Assembly: GCA_904066235.2 (NCBI GenBank)
Contig: CAJFCV020000002.1
Location: forward strand, 11,904,001-11,968,000
Direction: 5' to 3'
Length of the DNA stretch: 64,000 nucleotides
Origin: Bursaphelenchus xylophilus
Taxonomy: Eukaryota; Nematoda; Chromadorea; Rhabditida; Aphelenchoididae
Shown here: positions 1 to 11,360 of the stretch, piece by piece
Layout: each line of letters begins with the position of its first letter
Position numbering within the stretch: the first letter of the stretch is position 1
The notes under the pieces: generated by a model
What the model was told of the DNA's origin: nothing
The model's input: the letters and a program-made list of their open reading frames with translations, nothing else
Database searches by the model: none
Program-made: the position numbers and the translations under genes

Positions 1-680
1 GGTTTAATGTTTAGCGGATGCACGACCACCAGAACGACAGGATCTGGTCCAATGAGGCCCCGAGCACATCAGCTAACGTCAAAACCCGAAAAAATGCGGA
101 CCGTTACCCTCTGTGGCGGAATTTGTGCCAGCGGCAAGAAATCCATGCTTTTAGTGGATCAAGGGGGCAAAATTCTAGCTCTGCGTTAATCTCCATCTCG
201 TCGTGCTTCCGTCGACTTAGAAGAACCTTGGTGATGCAAATTTGGCGTTTCAACTAGACTCAGCGCTGGCTCACAAGGCAAAAGCGATTCAAGACCAGTA
301 ATGGGACCGATTTTTCCGATTTGACCCAGTCTGCGAAAAGTGCGCCTGCTCGCCGGATCTGAGACCGATGAACTATAATTTTTTTTCAATTGGAGGGCAG
401 TACCTGTACTACACGTCACAAAAGTTTGGAGTCACTGAGTGGTCGCTGCGCTGAGAACGGGAACGATTTCCCCGAAAAAAGCTGCGGCCCCGAGCCCAAA
501 ATTTTAAGTTGCGTTTGGCGCTCTATATCGCCGCCATGTGCTGCTGCTTTGAAACTAGCTTAGTACTTGATCACCAGGTTTGTTGTTTATCGTTTGAATT
601 CATAAATTTGTGCTTGTACCGAAAAACAAACTTTTTATTACGAAAAGTCTTGATGATCGTTTTTTTGGGTCACCCTGTAA
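1..680 (+). pseudogene. Decayed mariner/Tc1-superfamily transposase, 3' part
   Basis: Translation in shifting frames gives fragments in the order expected of an IS630-Tc1-mariner transposase: a GGICASGK-like block (about 109-140), a FQLDSALAHKAKAIQD block (about 247-294) matching the region around the second catalytic Asp, and a SPDLRPMNY block (about 350-378) matching the region of the third acidic residue, then a basic C-terminal stretch (QNFKLRL) near 500-520. The reading frame changes at least twice and there are in-frame stops, for example TAA at about 298, so no functional enzyme is encoded. A sequence typical of mariner ends (gggtcaccctgta) follows at about 667-679 and probably marks the right terminus. 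The left part lies outside the window. The assignment to the superfamily is firm; the subfamily cannot be told. Confidence 0.7.
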
Positions 681-889
681 ATTAGCTGCCTAATTTTGGT
701 CTGATGACATGTTTTTGTCCTCAGAAGTTTTCTCGCGACACCATGCAAGTGTCCTTTTGACCGTGTTTTTACCAATAAAAAATTTTTGTTTTGTGCTAAA
801 ATAAATTCTGAGGCCTTGACAAGCCTTAAAATATCAAATTAGATTACAACTACACCTTAGAAGTATTCCAATGTAAAAAATGGGTTCTA

Positions 890-960
890 GTGTGGCAAAA
901 CGAATCGAACCCGTTCCCTTCGGATTCCCAATCTAGCGCTCTAACCACTCGGCCACACCG
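890..960 (-). pseudogene. tRNA-like sequence (A and B box, no proper cloverleaf)
   Basis: Read on the minus strand this has an A-box-like segment (TGGCCGAGTGGTTAGAGCG) and a B box (GGTTCGATTC) at normal spacing, and the outer segments GTGTGGC and GCCACAC pair. The anticodon stem has mismatches and three extra bases sit between the T stem and the acceptor strand. It resembles the tRNA-like units at 37.3 and 37.6 kb more than any canonical tRNA. It is best called a tRNA-derived repeat or decayed tRNA gene. Function unknown. Confidence 0.5.
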
Positions 961-1449
961 CTCTCTTCCGAAGGAAGAGACCGAGCGCGCTTTTGTTGCC
1001 GCAGATTTTTTTCCTCGAGAAATACATTTATTGATAAAACTCGTTGATAGACCAAAATTGGGCAGCTAATTTTTATATATTCTGAATCAGAAAATTTTTG
1101 CGAATTTTTTGATATATATCTCGACCTGTAACTCCACACCCCATAGAAGTACTTTCCTTGTAATACAAAATTTCGAGAACATTATTTGGATAAACATAAA
1201 AAAAAGAAATTAAAAATAACGCAAAAAATTTTATTTTTTGAAAAACGAAAAAATCAAAAAATCCTAAACAGATTTTAGCTTTATCTAAAAAAACCCGAAA
1301 ATTTTGATACACACAAAAATTCTTTGTCCGATCCCAAGACCTTTTGAGTAAACATATCAGTTTCCGGCCAATTGTTCTACCACTGCTTACAATTTGTCGG
1401 CCCTTGTGCAAATAAGGCCTCGGTATTATATATCAAGCCCACAATTCCG

Positions 1450-4400
1450 TTCCGAATTTTTTAATGGATAAAAAATTGGGTCGTAAAACAATTTAGAACT
1501 TATGGCGACAAAAAATTTTGAGATTTTTAAAAAAAAAATCGAAATTTTGCAAAAATTTTTTTATTACAAAAAGGGCCAAGAAAGCAAAGAAAATTAACCC
1601 ACGCAAATTCCCGTTCCCCTTCAGAGAACCCCACTTAAATTGGCATTCAAATTTTCTATTGACTGAAAAAACTTTCCTCAAAATATTTTTCCGGTTTTTC
1701 GGACGTTCCAAAAAACGAATTCTTTTGAAAAACTTGGATTTCTGAGTTCCAAAAGACCTCGAGAAAATGCCCCAGGGCATTTTATGACAAAAGAGGGTGA
1801 AGAGAATCATATTCTGGTCAAAAACAATGGAATAATCAAATTCGAAATGGATGAATAATAAAATTATGTTGTAGTAGGATAATAGGGATCGTGAGGTCAA
1901 AACAAAAGTGGGTTACTGTAAGAGCACAATACATGGCATAGAAATGGACTTGTCCTTGCGGTCATACGACCAATTTTAGAGATGTTTCGCCTCTAATTTT
2001 TAAAAAATTTTGAATTTCCCGCTATTTTTGGCATTCCGTTATAAGAACTGCGAATCTTTAGAAACCGAAAAAAAACTATGTCATATGTTTTAAAATGCCC
2101 TTAGACCGTTTAAAACTCGTTTTTACATCGGTGGATTGAAGAAAAATTTTAAAATTTTAAAAATTTTGAACTTTTACATACTTTTCCATTTTTGGCATTC
2201 TGCAATAATACCTGGAAATCATTTAAAAATGACGTCATATACCTCAAAATCCTCTTGCATCTCTGGAAAATCTTTTTCAAACCTCTGACGTCATCGGAAT
2301 TCAAAAATTTTAAACTTCCCGCCATGTCTGGCATTATGTTCAAAGGCATTTAAAAGGCCAAAAAATCTAAAATTACGGCGTCAAAAGCCTTGTTATCATA
2401 TGTTTCTAAATTCAAATTTTGCCTAAACCTTTTTTCGACCATTTTTTATATTATTCATAGCTCGCAAAACTACCTCAATTTTCCCCGAAAAAAGTTTCAT
2501 TCAAATTCCCAAAAATTGTAAAAATCCCGTCCCATTTCTTTACTTCCTCGCAAATCTTCAACCCCATATTCCGCATAAAAGAATTCCTTTTTCCTGACGA
2601 ATTGTTTGCACTTTTTTTTGGGAATCATGATTCGAAAAGAAGGACTTGAGGCGTTCTGAATTGTATATCCCGGGCAATCTTCTTCGCTCCGTTTTAGCAG
2701 TTTTTGTTTGTCTTCTGGAATCGCTGAAAGTTTTGTGGGAACGAGAGATCTTGAAAAGGGTGTGGCAACAAAGTTTGGAGATAAAAAATCCTATTATTTT
2801 TGGAAAAGGAAATTGAATTTGTAGGCTTGAAATTGCGGAAAATTAAGAAAGAAAGAATAAAAATAGAGAGATACGCCATTGGCAAAATTTTTTTAAATTA
2901 AAAATTTTAATTTTTTTTCAACTTCAGCGTTGGCAACAAGCATGGGAAAAGGCTCAAAATGAACCATGAAAAGGCTAACAAATGTCCATGCACTTTATGA
3001 AAATAATAATACCTTTTTAACGCTGGCTTTTCCAAACTCAAAATCAAAAAAAAAAAATTTTTTATTTTTTCGTAATTTAGACCTAAAAATCTCAATTTTT
3101 TCAGCACTGAAAATTTTGCAAATGCCTTTAAAAATCACGGCCTAATTTTTCAGAGAACTTCGGTCAGCAAAAAATAAGACCTCAAAAAAAACTTTGAAAA
3201 CGCCAAAAAAGGATATTGTGTAATCACAAGATGTATGTTTATGCATTTTTTGTCGTGTGCTCAAATTTCGATGGAAAAACTTTTGACATCCCGCAGTTCC
3301 GAAAAAAAATGCGCCCTCCCATGGGAACGTATAATATCCAGAACGAAGAGAAAATGCAATTTCCGAGACATCCAATCATTTCATAAAGGTCAGGGGAGTA
3401 AACAGAAATAAAGCTATTAAGTTTTGACAAAAATTTTCTATATGGATCTTCAAAGATTTTTGATAGAAAGATGAAAAATCATAATTTTTTCAAAAGATCT
3501 TTTTCAATTGAAAAATTAGGAGTTGGGGTTGTTTGTATATGGCAGTGCAATGTTTTTACTAAAAACAACCTTTTCCGAGCTAAACAACGAGTTATGGGCA
3601 AAAAATTTTTTTTGTCTGACCGACTCTCCACAATTTGCGAAGACTCTCAAAAAATAATTTTTGAATACCTTCGATGCGAGTGTTAAGCGTAAACTAAATT
3701 TACAAAGATTTCATGTGAGACTTATGTGCATCATTGTTCACAAAATAAAAAAAAATTTTATTTTTTTCAAATTTTTTTTTTATTTTTTCAAAAAATTTGC
3801 CTTGGTCCCCCCTTACCATTTATTTGCATTTTTTCAAATTTTTTTGAAAATGCAAATAAATTTGCAAAATTTCAATCTTTGGCCAAAAACAATCCTCTCC
3901 ACAAAAAATATAATCCCCTGAGGCCATGTAAAAACAAATTGGCACCCTCTTTTCCCGCAGAAATTGTAAATTCCACACCTCTTTCGCTGCAAAAATAAAC
4001 AAATCTCGTTGGGACCGCAAAATTTCTCCACTCCCAAACCGTTCCATTTCCCGAATTTCCGATTCCTCCCCAGAGGCAACGAACGGATTAAATGCGCGAA
4101 AAGTCAAATAAAACGAAATGTCTAAACCCCGTTATAATGGACGTTTATTATCTGCGCGAAATTTCATTTGGAAGCGCGTCTTGGAGAGGGGGGAAGTTGA
4201 GGGCTGTCAAGAAAAGTTGAAATAAAGAATTTCGGGCTTAATATGGCAAAGATAATGGGAAATTGGAATTTGTTTTAATTTTCGAAGCCGAAAAAATAGA
4301 TAAAAAGAAAAAAAAAATTAATAGAATTTTTAAAAGTTGTTTCAATTCTAAAGGAATTTTGTCAAATTTAAATCATTTTTTAAGACATGCGAAATTTTTA

Positions 4401-5150
4401 GCTCTCGCTTTGCTGAAAAATTAAGATTTTTACCCCGAAATTTTTCAGATTTTCCAAAAAAAATCGATTTAAAAAAAATAAAAAAAAATCATAACCAAAA
4501 AAAAAATAATTTTTTTTGGCAAGCGTTGGCTAAATTTTTCGCTATAAAATTAGGCCTAGATTAGAATAAAATCGAAATAAAAGCACCCTACGCTACATAA
4601 GGTTCAAAACAAGCAATAAAAATAAAGTTAGATTACTTTATTGCACCATCAATGAGCCGAGACCAGAGTGGATCTAAAACATTTTAAAAATTAGTTTTTG
4701 ATCGCACGAAACAAAAAAACCAATTGGAAAACTAAAAAATCACGGGAAAATGATCTTAAAAAATATGAAAAATATATAATAGCGTTAACGGCAAAATTTA
4801 AAAAAAAAAAAATAAGAAACAGCACCGGTTATTTTTGACAAACACAATACAACCGGTTTTACTGCGAAGTAACTGTCAATAAACCCTACTTTCTGTATAA
4901 AAATGGGTAGTAAAGTTTAGAAGGCAAAAGGTCAAACAGCCTTTGCATGTTTGGAATATTTTATTGGGTAAAATTGCTTGGGAAACCCGAATAAAATTTT
5001 GATGACAAAAAGTTGCAAATTTTGCTTAAAAATATTGCGGAATTGGTTAAAATTCAGCGATGAAGTATTAGCAAAGTTTAACATGACTATTTAGGGAGTG
5101 TGTAAAAAATTTTAAAAGAATAACAAAGTTGAACTTGAGGGGTCAAATTG
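1450..5150. other. AT-rich non-coding stretch
   Basis: Long runs of A and T, short unsupported open frames on both strands and no recognisable domain. A lone copy of the core cttggtccccccttac of the tandem repeat at 5.16 kb lies at about 3803-3818. Nothing else could be supported. Any ORF here looks like chance translation of poly-A/T. Confidence 0.6.
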
Positions 5151-5154
5151 CGAT

Positions 5155-5450
5155 TTATTCAAAAAAATTTTTGCTTGGTCCCCCCTTACTATAATTTTTT
5201 TGATTTCAAAAAACATAAAATTTCATAAAATAAAATTAAAAAAAAATTTTTTTGTCTTGGTCCCCCCTTACTATAATTATTTTATTTCAAAAAACATCAT
5301 AAAATTTCATAAAATAAAATTAAAAAAAATTTTTTGTCTTGGTCCCCCCTCACTATAATTTTTTTTTATTTCAAAAAATTTCATAAAATTTTATAAAATA
5401 AAATTTTAAAAAAAATTTTGTCTTGGTCCCCCCTTACCATTTTTTATCAA
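5155..5450. repeat. AT-rich tandem repeat with cttggtcccccctta core (family R4)
   Basis: Three consecutive units of about 83-86 bp plus a partial fourth. Each unit carries the GC-rich core cttggtcccccctta (near 5176, 5258, 5339 and 5424) followed by an A/T-rich spacer of the form ctataatt...ttcataaaataaaattaaaaa. Units differ by a few substitutions and by A/T run lengths. A single dispersed core at about 3803 suggests the core spread before local amplification. No coding capacity. Confidence 0.8.
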
Positions 5451-5980
5451 ATTCTCAGGCGGTGTCAAAAACAAAACAGCAAAAATCACAAAACCTCCTC
5501 TAAAACTAACTTTTTTTCACTCTTAACTTTAAAAAGTTGTAAAAACAAATGGAAACCTTCAGAAACTCGGCGAGAAACTGCGCTGGGATTAAAACGCGGC
5601 CAATTCTGGCCTTCCGAATATGGCGCGTTCCATCGCCCTTCCTTCTTTTTTCTTTCATGGCGACAAAAAGAAGATGGATTGCACAATCGAACAGACGGTG
5701 GACGAATGTTTTTTCGGAAATAAGTGGCTAATAAAGTGCGAACAGGAAGGGATTATTAAGAGAGTACTGTGAGAGCAATGGGTGTTCGAGATGAGGGGAA
5801 ATGAGGGCGATCAAAGATTAGTCGCTGGGTAGGCCTGAAAATTTTTTGGAGAGAAAATTATAAATGGTTAAAAAAATCAAGTTTTTGATGACATTGTTAG
5901 TCTTCTAAAGCAATTTTCTCGTGCTATAAAGATTCGTTTTGCTTCAAATTTTGCTCAAATGCTATAGCTAGGTAGTGTAA
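5451..5980. other. Non-coding stretch
   Basis: Contains overlapping 60-100 codon ORFs on both strands around 5490-5720 with no recognisable domain and no linked exons. No feature is supported. Confidence 0.4.
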
Positions 5981-5984
5981 AATT

Positions 5985-6357
5985 CTCAAAAATTTTAGCT
6001 CATGGTTTGTAAAAAACACCGAGATATTGAGCGATCCTTGTCGGAGAGAGAGTATGCTAAACGTGGAGAGCGGTCAGAGACAAAAACAAGCCTTTTGGCC
6101 GTAAGCCAGTTTTGTGCGGAAAAAATAATTTTTTTGTGGAGACATTGCCCTCCATGGTAGAAATAGGCATGAAACTTTTCGTGCCAAAATTCGACAAAAA
6201 AATCTCACATTTACGATGACTTTTAAATCTAAAAATCTCGGTGTTTTTTGCAAGCCGCAAGCTAGAAGTTTTGCTATGTCTTATAAAAAAAGTATCTAAA
6301 ATTTATACCAAGTTTTGATCAAGATCTGTGGGCCGCACGTGTGGCACTTCCCTGTAC
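5985..6357 (-). mobile_element. R1-family inverted-repeat element, degenerate
   Basis: Inverse orientation relative to the copies at 8.5 and 13.5 kb. It keeps the internal landmarks of the family: a gagatattgagcgatc segment, a gagagagtatgctaaac segment, ggtagaaataggcatgaa, and a terminal piece ending gcacttccctgta near 6357. The outer left terminus is eroded. Confidence 0.6.
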
Positions 6358-6386
6358 AAAAAAATCTTTTTCACAAAAATTAAAGC

Positions 6387-6668
6387 CTAATTTTCATCAG
6401 AGCCAAGCCCCAAGAACTCAGCAATCCCCAAAATTAAATTTTCTGCCAGCCCTTTGCAAATCACTCCCCCCAAAATTCCTCCGCTTAATAATAAACACAA
6501 ACTGATAAGCAGCCAATTTGCTCCGTCGATTGACCCCGAAAAGCTCACGCAAACAACACAAAACGATATGAAATGAACTGTCACTCCAGAAAATTCGATT
6601 AAATGTTTTTTTATTTTTGAGGAAAATATGTTTAAAAAGCGAATAAAATGGGGGTTACGCAACAACAA
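6387..6668 (-). CDS. Possible small hydrophobic protein, weak
   Basis: An open frame of 93 codons. Its second half reads like a membrane protein: two hydrophobic segments, roughly residues 27-45 and 51-72, separated by a polar GSIDGAN turn and followed by an acidic GLGSDEN tail. No signal for the start is visible, the first 25 residues look like chance translation of AT-rich DNA, and no adjacent exon could be joined. It could be the last exon of a gene or simple chance. I do not recognise the family. Confidence 0.2.
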   Translation of the reverse strand: MLLRNPHFIRFLNIFSSKIKKHLIEFSGVTVHFISFCVVCVSFSGSIDGANWLLISLCLLLSGGILGGVICKGLAENLILGIAEFLGLGSDEN

Positions 6669-6669
6669 A

Positions 6670-8510
6670 AAAATGGGATTTACAAAGAGCGGAATCCGGG
6701 TCAGCGGCTATACAAATACTAAAATACATGTGTTTTCGGTTAGAGTGGCTAAAAAGTAGCAGATTTGTCATCAACAATCTCCATTTAACCGATCCGAAAT
6801 CCCTTTGAATAAGCAAATTATCGGTGGTTTCTTAACAACGCCAACGGAATTGGGTCGATTTGCTCTGCGAAAATCCAATGACTTTTTTGTTTTTCAGTTT
6901 TGTAATTTTTTGATGGAAAGACGAATGAAGACGTCGGAGGATCGAGTTAATTAAATCTCAACGAAAATTAGTTTTTTCCGATCGAATTCGACCTTCAAAT
7001 CGAGTGAATTTGCAAAAAAAAAAGTGATTTTTGATGCGGTTTTTAGCTAATAAAAATCCTCGGAAGTATGATTTTCAACACTTCAGTTTGTTTGAAATTT
7101 TGCTTATATAAATTTTACAGGCCACACTGAAATTCTAGCTCATCTTTTGCAACTAGTAGTACGGCCGATATCACCTAAATCTTTCTTCGAAATCCCAATT
7201 ATTTAGCAACATTTTCCCTCGCCCAAAACTCCCAGCAACCGCAATAATCGACTTAATAAACCCCCTTCATTCTTCATGTTTCCCATCACAGCACGGAACA
7301 AACAAGAATCGCGTCAGATAATCCGGAATGTAAACGAAGATCGGGTCCACACATACGACAAGCCATTAAATTATTTACGGTTTATTAGTGGCGTTGCAGC
7401 GAGAGAAGCATGGCATTGCGCAAGAGTTTGAGGGAGTTTGGATATTCCGCGACATAAAACAAGGATAATAAACGGGACACCTGGCCAAATGCATGGTAAT
7501 TTGTAAATTTAAGGGCCTAAAATAATGTTTTTTGCAGGAAAGCGCGAGTCAAAGTTTTTGCTGAAATTTATTATACAATTTACTACGGCATGAAAGAGAT
7601 TTTAAGCTCGTCCTTTGCGGAAATAATCGAAAATTTAACTCAAAGATTTGAAAATTTTGCAATCTTTTTCTTGCAGGTCTCGCCACGAAAACTTGCCATT
7701 TTGTATTCAAGTATATAGTAAAAAATTTCCCCAAAAAATAAAAATTGCAAACATAAAACTATCAGAGATACGGCCAAAAAATCATTTCTTCGATCTCCTC
7801 TCCTCATTTCCCATAGTCTCTCGCGAGCTCTCGCCCAAACTTAAACCTCGATATCTCGTCGCCCGACCAACAAAAAAAGTTAAAATTCTCAGCAATTAAT
7901 ACATGGTATGTGTAGAAAGTATATTCAAAATTGCAGGCAAATCCGAAGTCGTCAAAAATTTCCAATGGCAAAGGAATTTTAGAGGATTTGCAGCAAAGTC
8001 GCACCTTGCGAACCCAGCAAGCTGTCTGTTTTAGCGCCGCGACGGTTGTAAAACTTGAGAGGCGGATAAAAGAGCTGCGATGTCGCGGCTGTAAATCACT
8101 TGAAAGGTCAAATAAAGTGGCTCAATGGCGATGTGACAAAATATAAATTTACATAAAAATTTTGGCAAAATTTGGAATACAAGTTCAATATAAAAATATG
8201 TCTTTAAACCTTTAAAATTGTGTCAAAGGTTTGTGTTTCGCAGAGGAAATCGATTTTCTGACCAACTCTGCAAATCCGGAGCGCGGCTTTCGTTTTGGGC
8301 TGTAAGCTCTTATGTCATAACCCTTGTTGATCCACTTGACGCACTTGTTCACAGTGACCCTCTCGAAAATCGATCATTTTTCAAAAACTTTTGTCTCAAC
8401 ACGAAACAATAACGAAAATAGGAACTTTAAACTTGACCTGTCTGATTGACCGGAAATTTAGCTAGCCTGGCCAGGGAGGTCGAGTCTTTTTGTAAAAACA
8501 TTTCTATTTC
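6670..8510. other. Non-coding stretch with an eroded R1-like element
   Basis: No gene seen. From about 7560 to 7920 the order of motifs (segments with ctcgtcctttgcgg, then cctcgatatctcg, then gttaaaattctcagc) recalls the internal layout of family R1 and probably represents an old, diverged member. The rest is AT-rich spacer. Confidence 0.35.
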
Positions 8511-8513
8511 AAT

Positions 8514-8970
8514 CTTACAGGGGAAGTACCCCAAGTGCGGCGCTCAGATCTCGATGAAACTTGGCACAAATTTAGAATAATCTTTTCTAAAACATATGCG
8601 AGAATCCTAGCTTGCGCTTTGCAGAAACAACCGAGATTTTTAGATCGAAAGTCGGCCAAAATTTACGACTTTTTGCCAAATTTCGGGAGGAGAAATTTCA
8701 TGCCTATTTCTACCATAGACGGTAATGTTTCCACAAAAAATCAATTTTTTCCGCCCGAAACTAGAAAAGTTAAGGCCAAAAAGCGCTTTTCTCTCTGACC
8801 GCTCTCCGCGTTTAGCGTGCTCTCTCGGCGGCAAAGATCGTTCAATATTTCGGCGACACTCGCAAAGCGCGAGCTAAAACTTTCAGGAATTGATAATTAG
8901 TTCATGGCCGACATATGTGCAAAATTTAAAGGAAATCTGAGCGTCGCATTTGGGGTACTTCCCCTGTAAG
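8514..8970. mobile_element. R1-family inverted-repeat element, complete
   Basis: The best-preserved copy. The ends are inverted: CTTACAGGGGAAGTACCCCA at the left and its complement at the right (8951-8970), followed inward by gtgcggcgctcagat against atctgagcgtcgcat. The interior is itself a loose palindrome, with gcgagaatcctagcttgcgc mirrored by cgcaaagcgcgagctaaaac. About 457 bp, no transposase, so a MITE-like non-autonomous DNA transposon. It contains an open frame of 87 codons (8535-8798) discussed in the findings. Confidence 0.85.
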
Positions 8971-9753
8971 TAAAATCAAAAGGAAGGTCAAAAAAAGATT
9001 AAAAAATTTTTATATAGTTACATTACAAATCCAAGACCTTGCATTTTAGTCAAATTAGACCGTGGAAAAAGGCTCCGCAGACCAGAAAAAATTAATAAAA
9101 TTCAAAATATCTATTTTTTCAACTCAATCTTTTACGAAAAAAAAGAAATACTAAATTCCGCGGCGGACATTTTACGGCCAACAATAAAAGAATTGAAATT
9201 CTAATTCGAATCTCGGAAACAAAAAAGAAAACTAATCGAAATCCAAATTGCATCCATTTCCTTATTAGTCAGAGTAACGGAATACGCAAAAATTTGCGAC
9301 AAAATCAAATCTTAAAGCCATATTTTTTTTAGCTGAAAACAAAATTTTTGCAAAAAAAACAGCTAAAGATGTTTTCAAACACCCCATTTATAAAGCAAAT
9401 CAACTCGACAGTTGGCCAAAACAATGGCCTCGTTAGGGGCTCACGGGATAAAAAATCCACTGGCCATTCCGGAAAAATGGCCGCAGGGGTTTTACGAACA
9501 AGCTTTTTGCAAAAATTAATTTCGGTGACAAAAGGAAAGGGAAAAGGTGTGTAAAGAGAAAATTGTTGCCGCAGGCTACAGAAACCTCGCACCGTAATTA
9601 AAGGCTTAAAATACGCGGGGAGGATCGGATCGGGGGTGGCTTTAAAAGAGGGGTGAAAAAGAAGAAGATGGATTATAGGGGAGGCTGGAAAAAGGTAAAG
9701 AAATTGGCGCAAACTTGAAAGAAATTTGGGCCAAGTTCAGGTTAAGATTTTGC

Positions 9754-10170
9754 AGGGGAAATGCCCCAAGTGCGACGCTCAGATTTTGATGAAACTTGGC
9801 ACAAATTTAGAAAAGTTTTCTCGAAGACAAATGCGAGAATCCTAGCTCGCACTTTGCAGAAACAACCGAGGTTTTTAGATGTAAAGTCGGCCAAAATTTA
9901 TGACTTTTTGGCAAGTTTTGTGAGGAGAAATTTCATGCCTAGTTCTACCATAAAGGGTAATGTTTACACAAAAAATCAAATTTTTCCGAAAGAAACTAGT
10001 AAAGATACGGCCGAAAAGAATTTTTCTCTCTAACCACTCTCCACGTTTAGCGCAGTCTCTTCAATTCCTTGACTGCCATCGCAAATAAGAAGCCAAAATT
10101 TTCAGAAATTAATATGCGATCCATATAGAACATGCATGCCAAGTGTGACAAAAATCCAAGGCGTCAGATA
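9754..10170. mobile_element. R1-family element, right end eroded
   Basis: The left end (gcaggggaaatgccccaagt) and the interior match the complete copy at 8.5 kb closely. The right terminus is diverged after about 10130 (catgccaagtgtgac). It keeps an open frame at 9761-10033 homologous to the one in the 8.5 kb copy. Confidence 0.75.
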
Positions 10171-10855
10171 TTACATTATTAATTTTTTAAAATAGCCCCC
10201 TTTATAACTTCTTTAAAAATTTCAGACCTTTTAGATCCTTCTGTCCAAAATTAAAAATCAAAAAAATCATGTTTATCCTTTCCCTCAAAGAAAATCTCAA
10301 AACCAGTCACGCCTTTACTTGGCCCCTCTATTTTTCGGAAGCTAAAAACTCCCAGCCAAAAAATGGATGACTCAATTTTTTCGCGCTCCCAACCTGGCCA
10401 CCGATCAGAAGCCACGGCTCGAAAAAGCGACGGCAAAGGAGCAAAAGAATGCCGCTTTTTTCGAAATTACGGGATTTGAGCTGAAATTTGACTGGTTCCA
10501 GTCAAATTCCAAGTTCTACTTGACACAAGTTGAAGACTTGTAAAATCCAGAAATCGCTGAAAACTTCATTTCCTCAAAACTTTGACGTTTCACCGGGTTG
10601 ACAGGTACGTTGCAACCCAAGAAAATGAGGGCTTTTTGCGCGGAAAAATTAATTTTCACATGCGTTTTTTGGAGATTTTCGGCTTCCGAAGAAGCCATCT
10701 CTTTGTTTGCGAATAATTTCCAGAAAAAAGGGTTTCTAGGGCGTTCAAATTGGAAGGAAAGACGTCTGGAATTTGAAAAGGGAAATTCGTATTGTATGAA
10801 TTTAAAAAAATCGCATATTTTTTTGATTTAAAAAAGTTAAAATTTGAAAAAAATA
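10171..10855. other. Non-coding stretch
   Basis: AT-rich spacer with short overlapping ORFs on both strands (for example 10598-10831) that have no recognisable domain. Nothing supported. Confidence 0.4.
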
Positions 10856-10858
10856 CAG

Positions 10859-11012
10859 TAATATCAATCTGTCGGAAAAATAATGTGGATTTTCAGCGCC
10901 TTGAAGTTTTCTATCGTCGCTATGCGACGGCAGAGACTTTTTTCGACTGTAAGGAGGCGACACATTTTGAAGCGACAAATACGCATTATTTTCCCGACAG
11001 GATGATATTGAA
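10859..11012. mobile_element. Short inverted-repeat element, family R6
   Basis: About 150 bp bounded by inverted ends: aatatcaatctgtcgg at the left and cgacaggatgatatt at the right, followed inward by aaaataatg against cattatttt. The same terminal pattern occurs at about 34536-34667 and as a single end at about 32703-32755. No coding capacity; a small MITE. Confidence 0.6.
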
Positions 11013-11074
11013 TGCCAACTAGAGATGGCTCTGGGGCCGGGCCACTTTTTCTTTTATCGCTTTCCCCTCAAAAA

Positions 11075-11360
11075 TCAAATCAAAAGAGATCAGATCGGGT
11101 CTCCGAAAGCCTCCGACGTGTTCCGTTGTGGTCTAGTGGTTAGGATTTGCGGCTCTCACCCGCAAGGCCCGGGTTCGATTCCCGGCAACGGAAGAAGATG
11201 TTTTTGGCGATTTAGCAGTAAAATAGTCTTCTTTCGGATAAGTAATTGACTTTTTATTATGTGAAAAACATTTAGGTCGTTATTTTATGACAATTTTTTT
11301 GTCAAAAAATATGATTTCTGACCATTTTTCCGAAATTTTGGCTTTTTACCTACGGCAACA
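11075..11360 (+). repeat. Left arm of inverted segmental duplication carrying tRNA-Glu
   Basis: This stretch, read forward, matches 12345-12655 read backward. It begins with tcaaaagagatcagat, includes the tRNA-Glu gene, and continues with gcgatttagcagtaaaatag, then aacatttaggtcgttatttt, then a segment with atgatttctgaccattttt. Homology therefore extends well beyond the tRNA on both sides. The arms are separated by about 1 kb. Confidence 0.75.
11122..11193 (+). tRNA. tRNA-Glu (CTC)
   Basis: A 72-nt tRNA. The acceptor stem TCCGTTG pairs with CAACGGA, followed by discriminator A. A box TGGTCTAGTGG and B box GGTTCGATTCC are intact. The anticodon loop CTCTCAC gives anticodon CTC, reading GAG. This is one of five apparently identical copies in the window. 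Confidence 0.95.

Noticed and set aside
1..22. ggtttaat at the very start resembles the first bases of the SL1 spliced leader
   Set aside because: The match stops after eight bases, no donor or Sm-like site follows, and the segment is part of the decayed transposase.
1493..1900. Minus-strand ORF of 135 codons
   Set aside because: Almost all Phe, Lys, Leu and Asn from poly-A/T runs.
5155..5450. Possible CRISPR array (repeats of about 84 bp)
   Set aside because: Unit length, A/T spacers that are near copies of each other and the eukaryotic context fit a minisatellite, not repeats with unique spacers.
9329..9712. Minus-strand ORF of 127 codons
   Set aside because: Composition is Phe/Pro-rich chance translation of AT-rich DNA, with no domain, signal peptide or exon partner.
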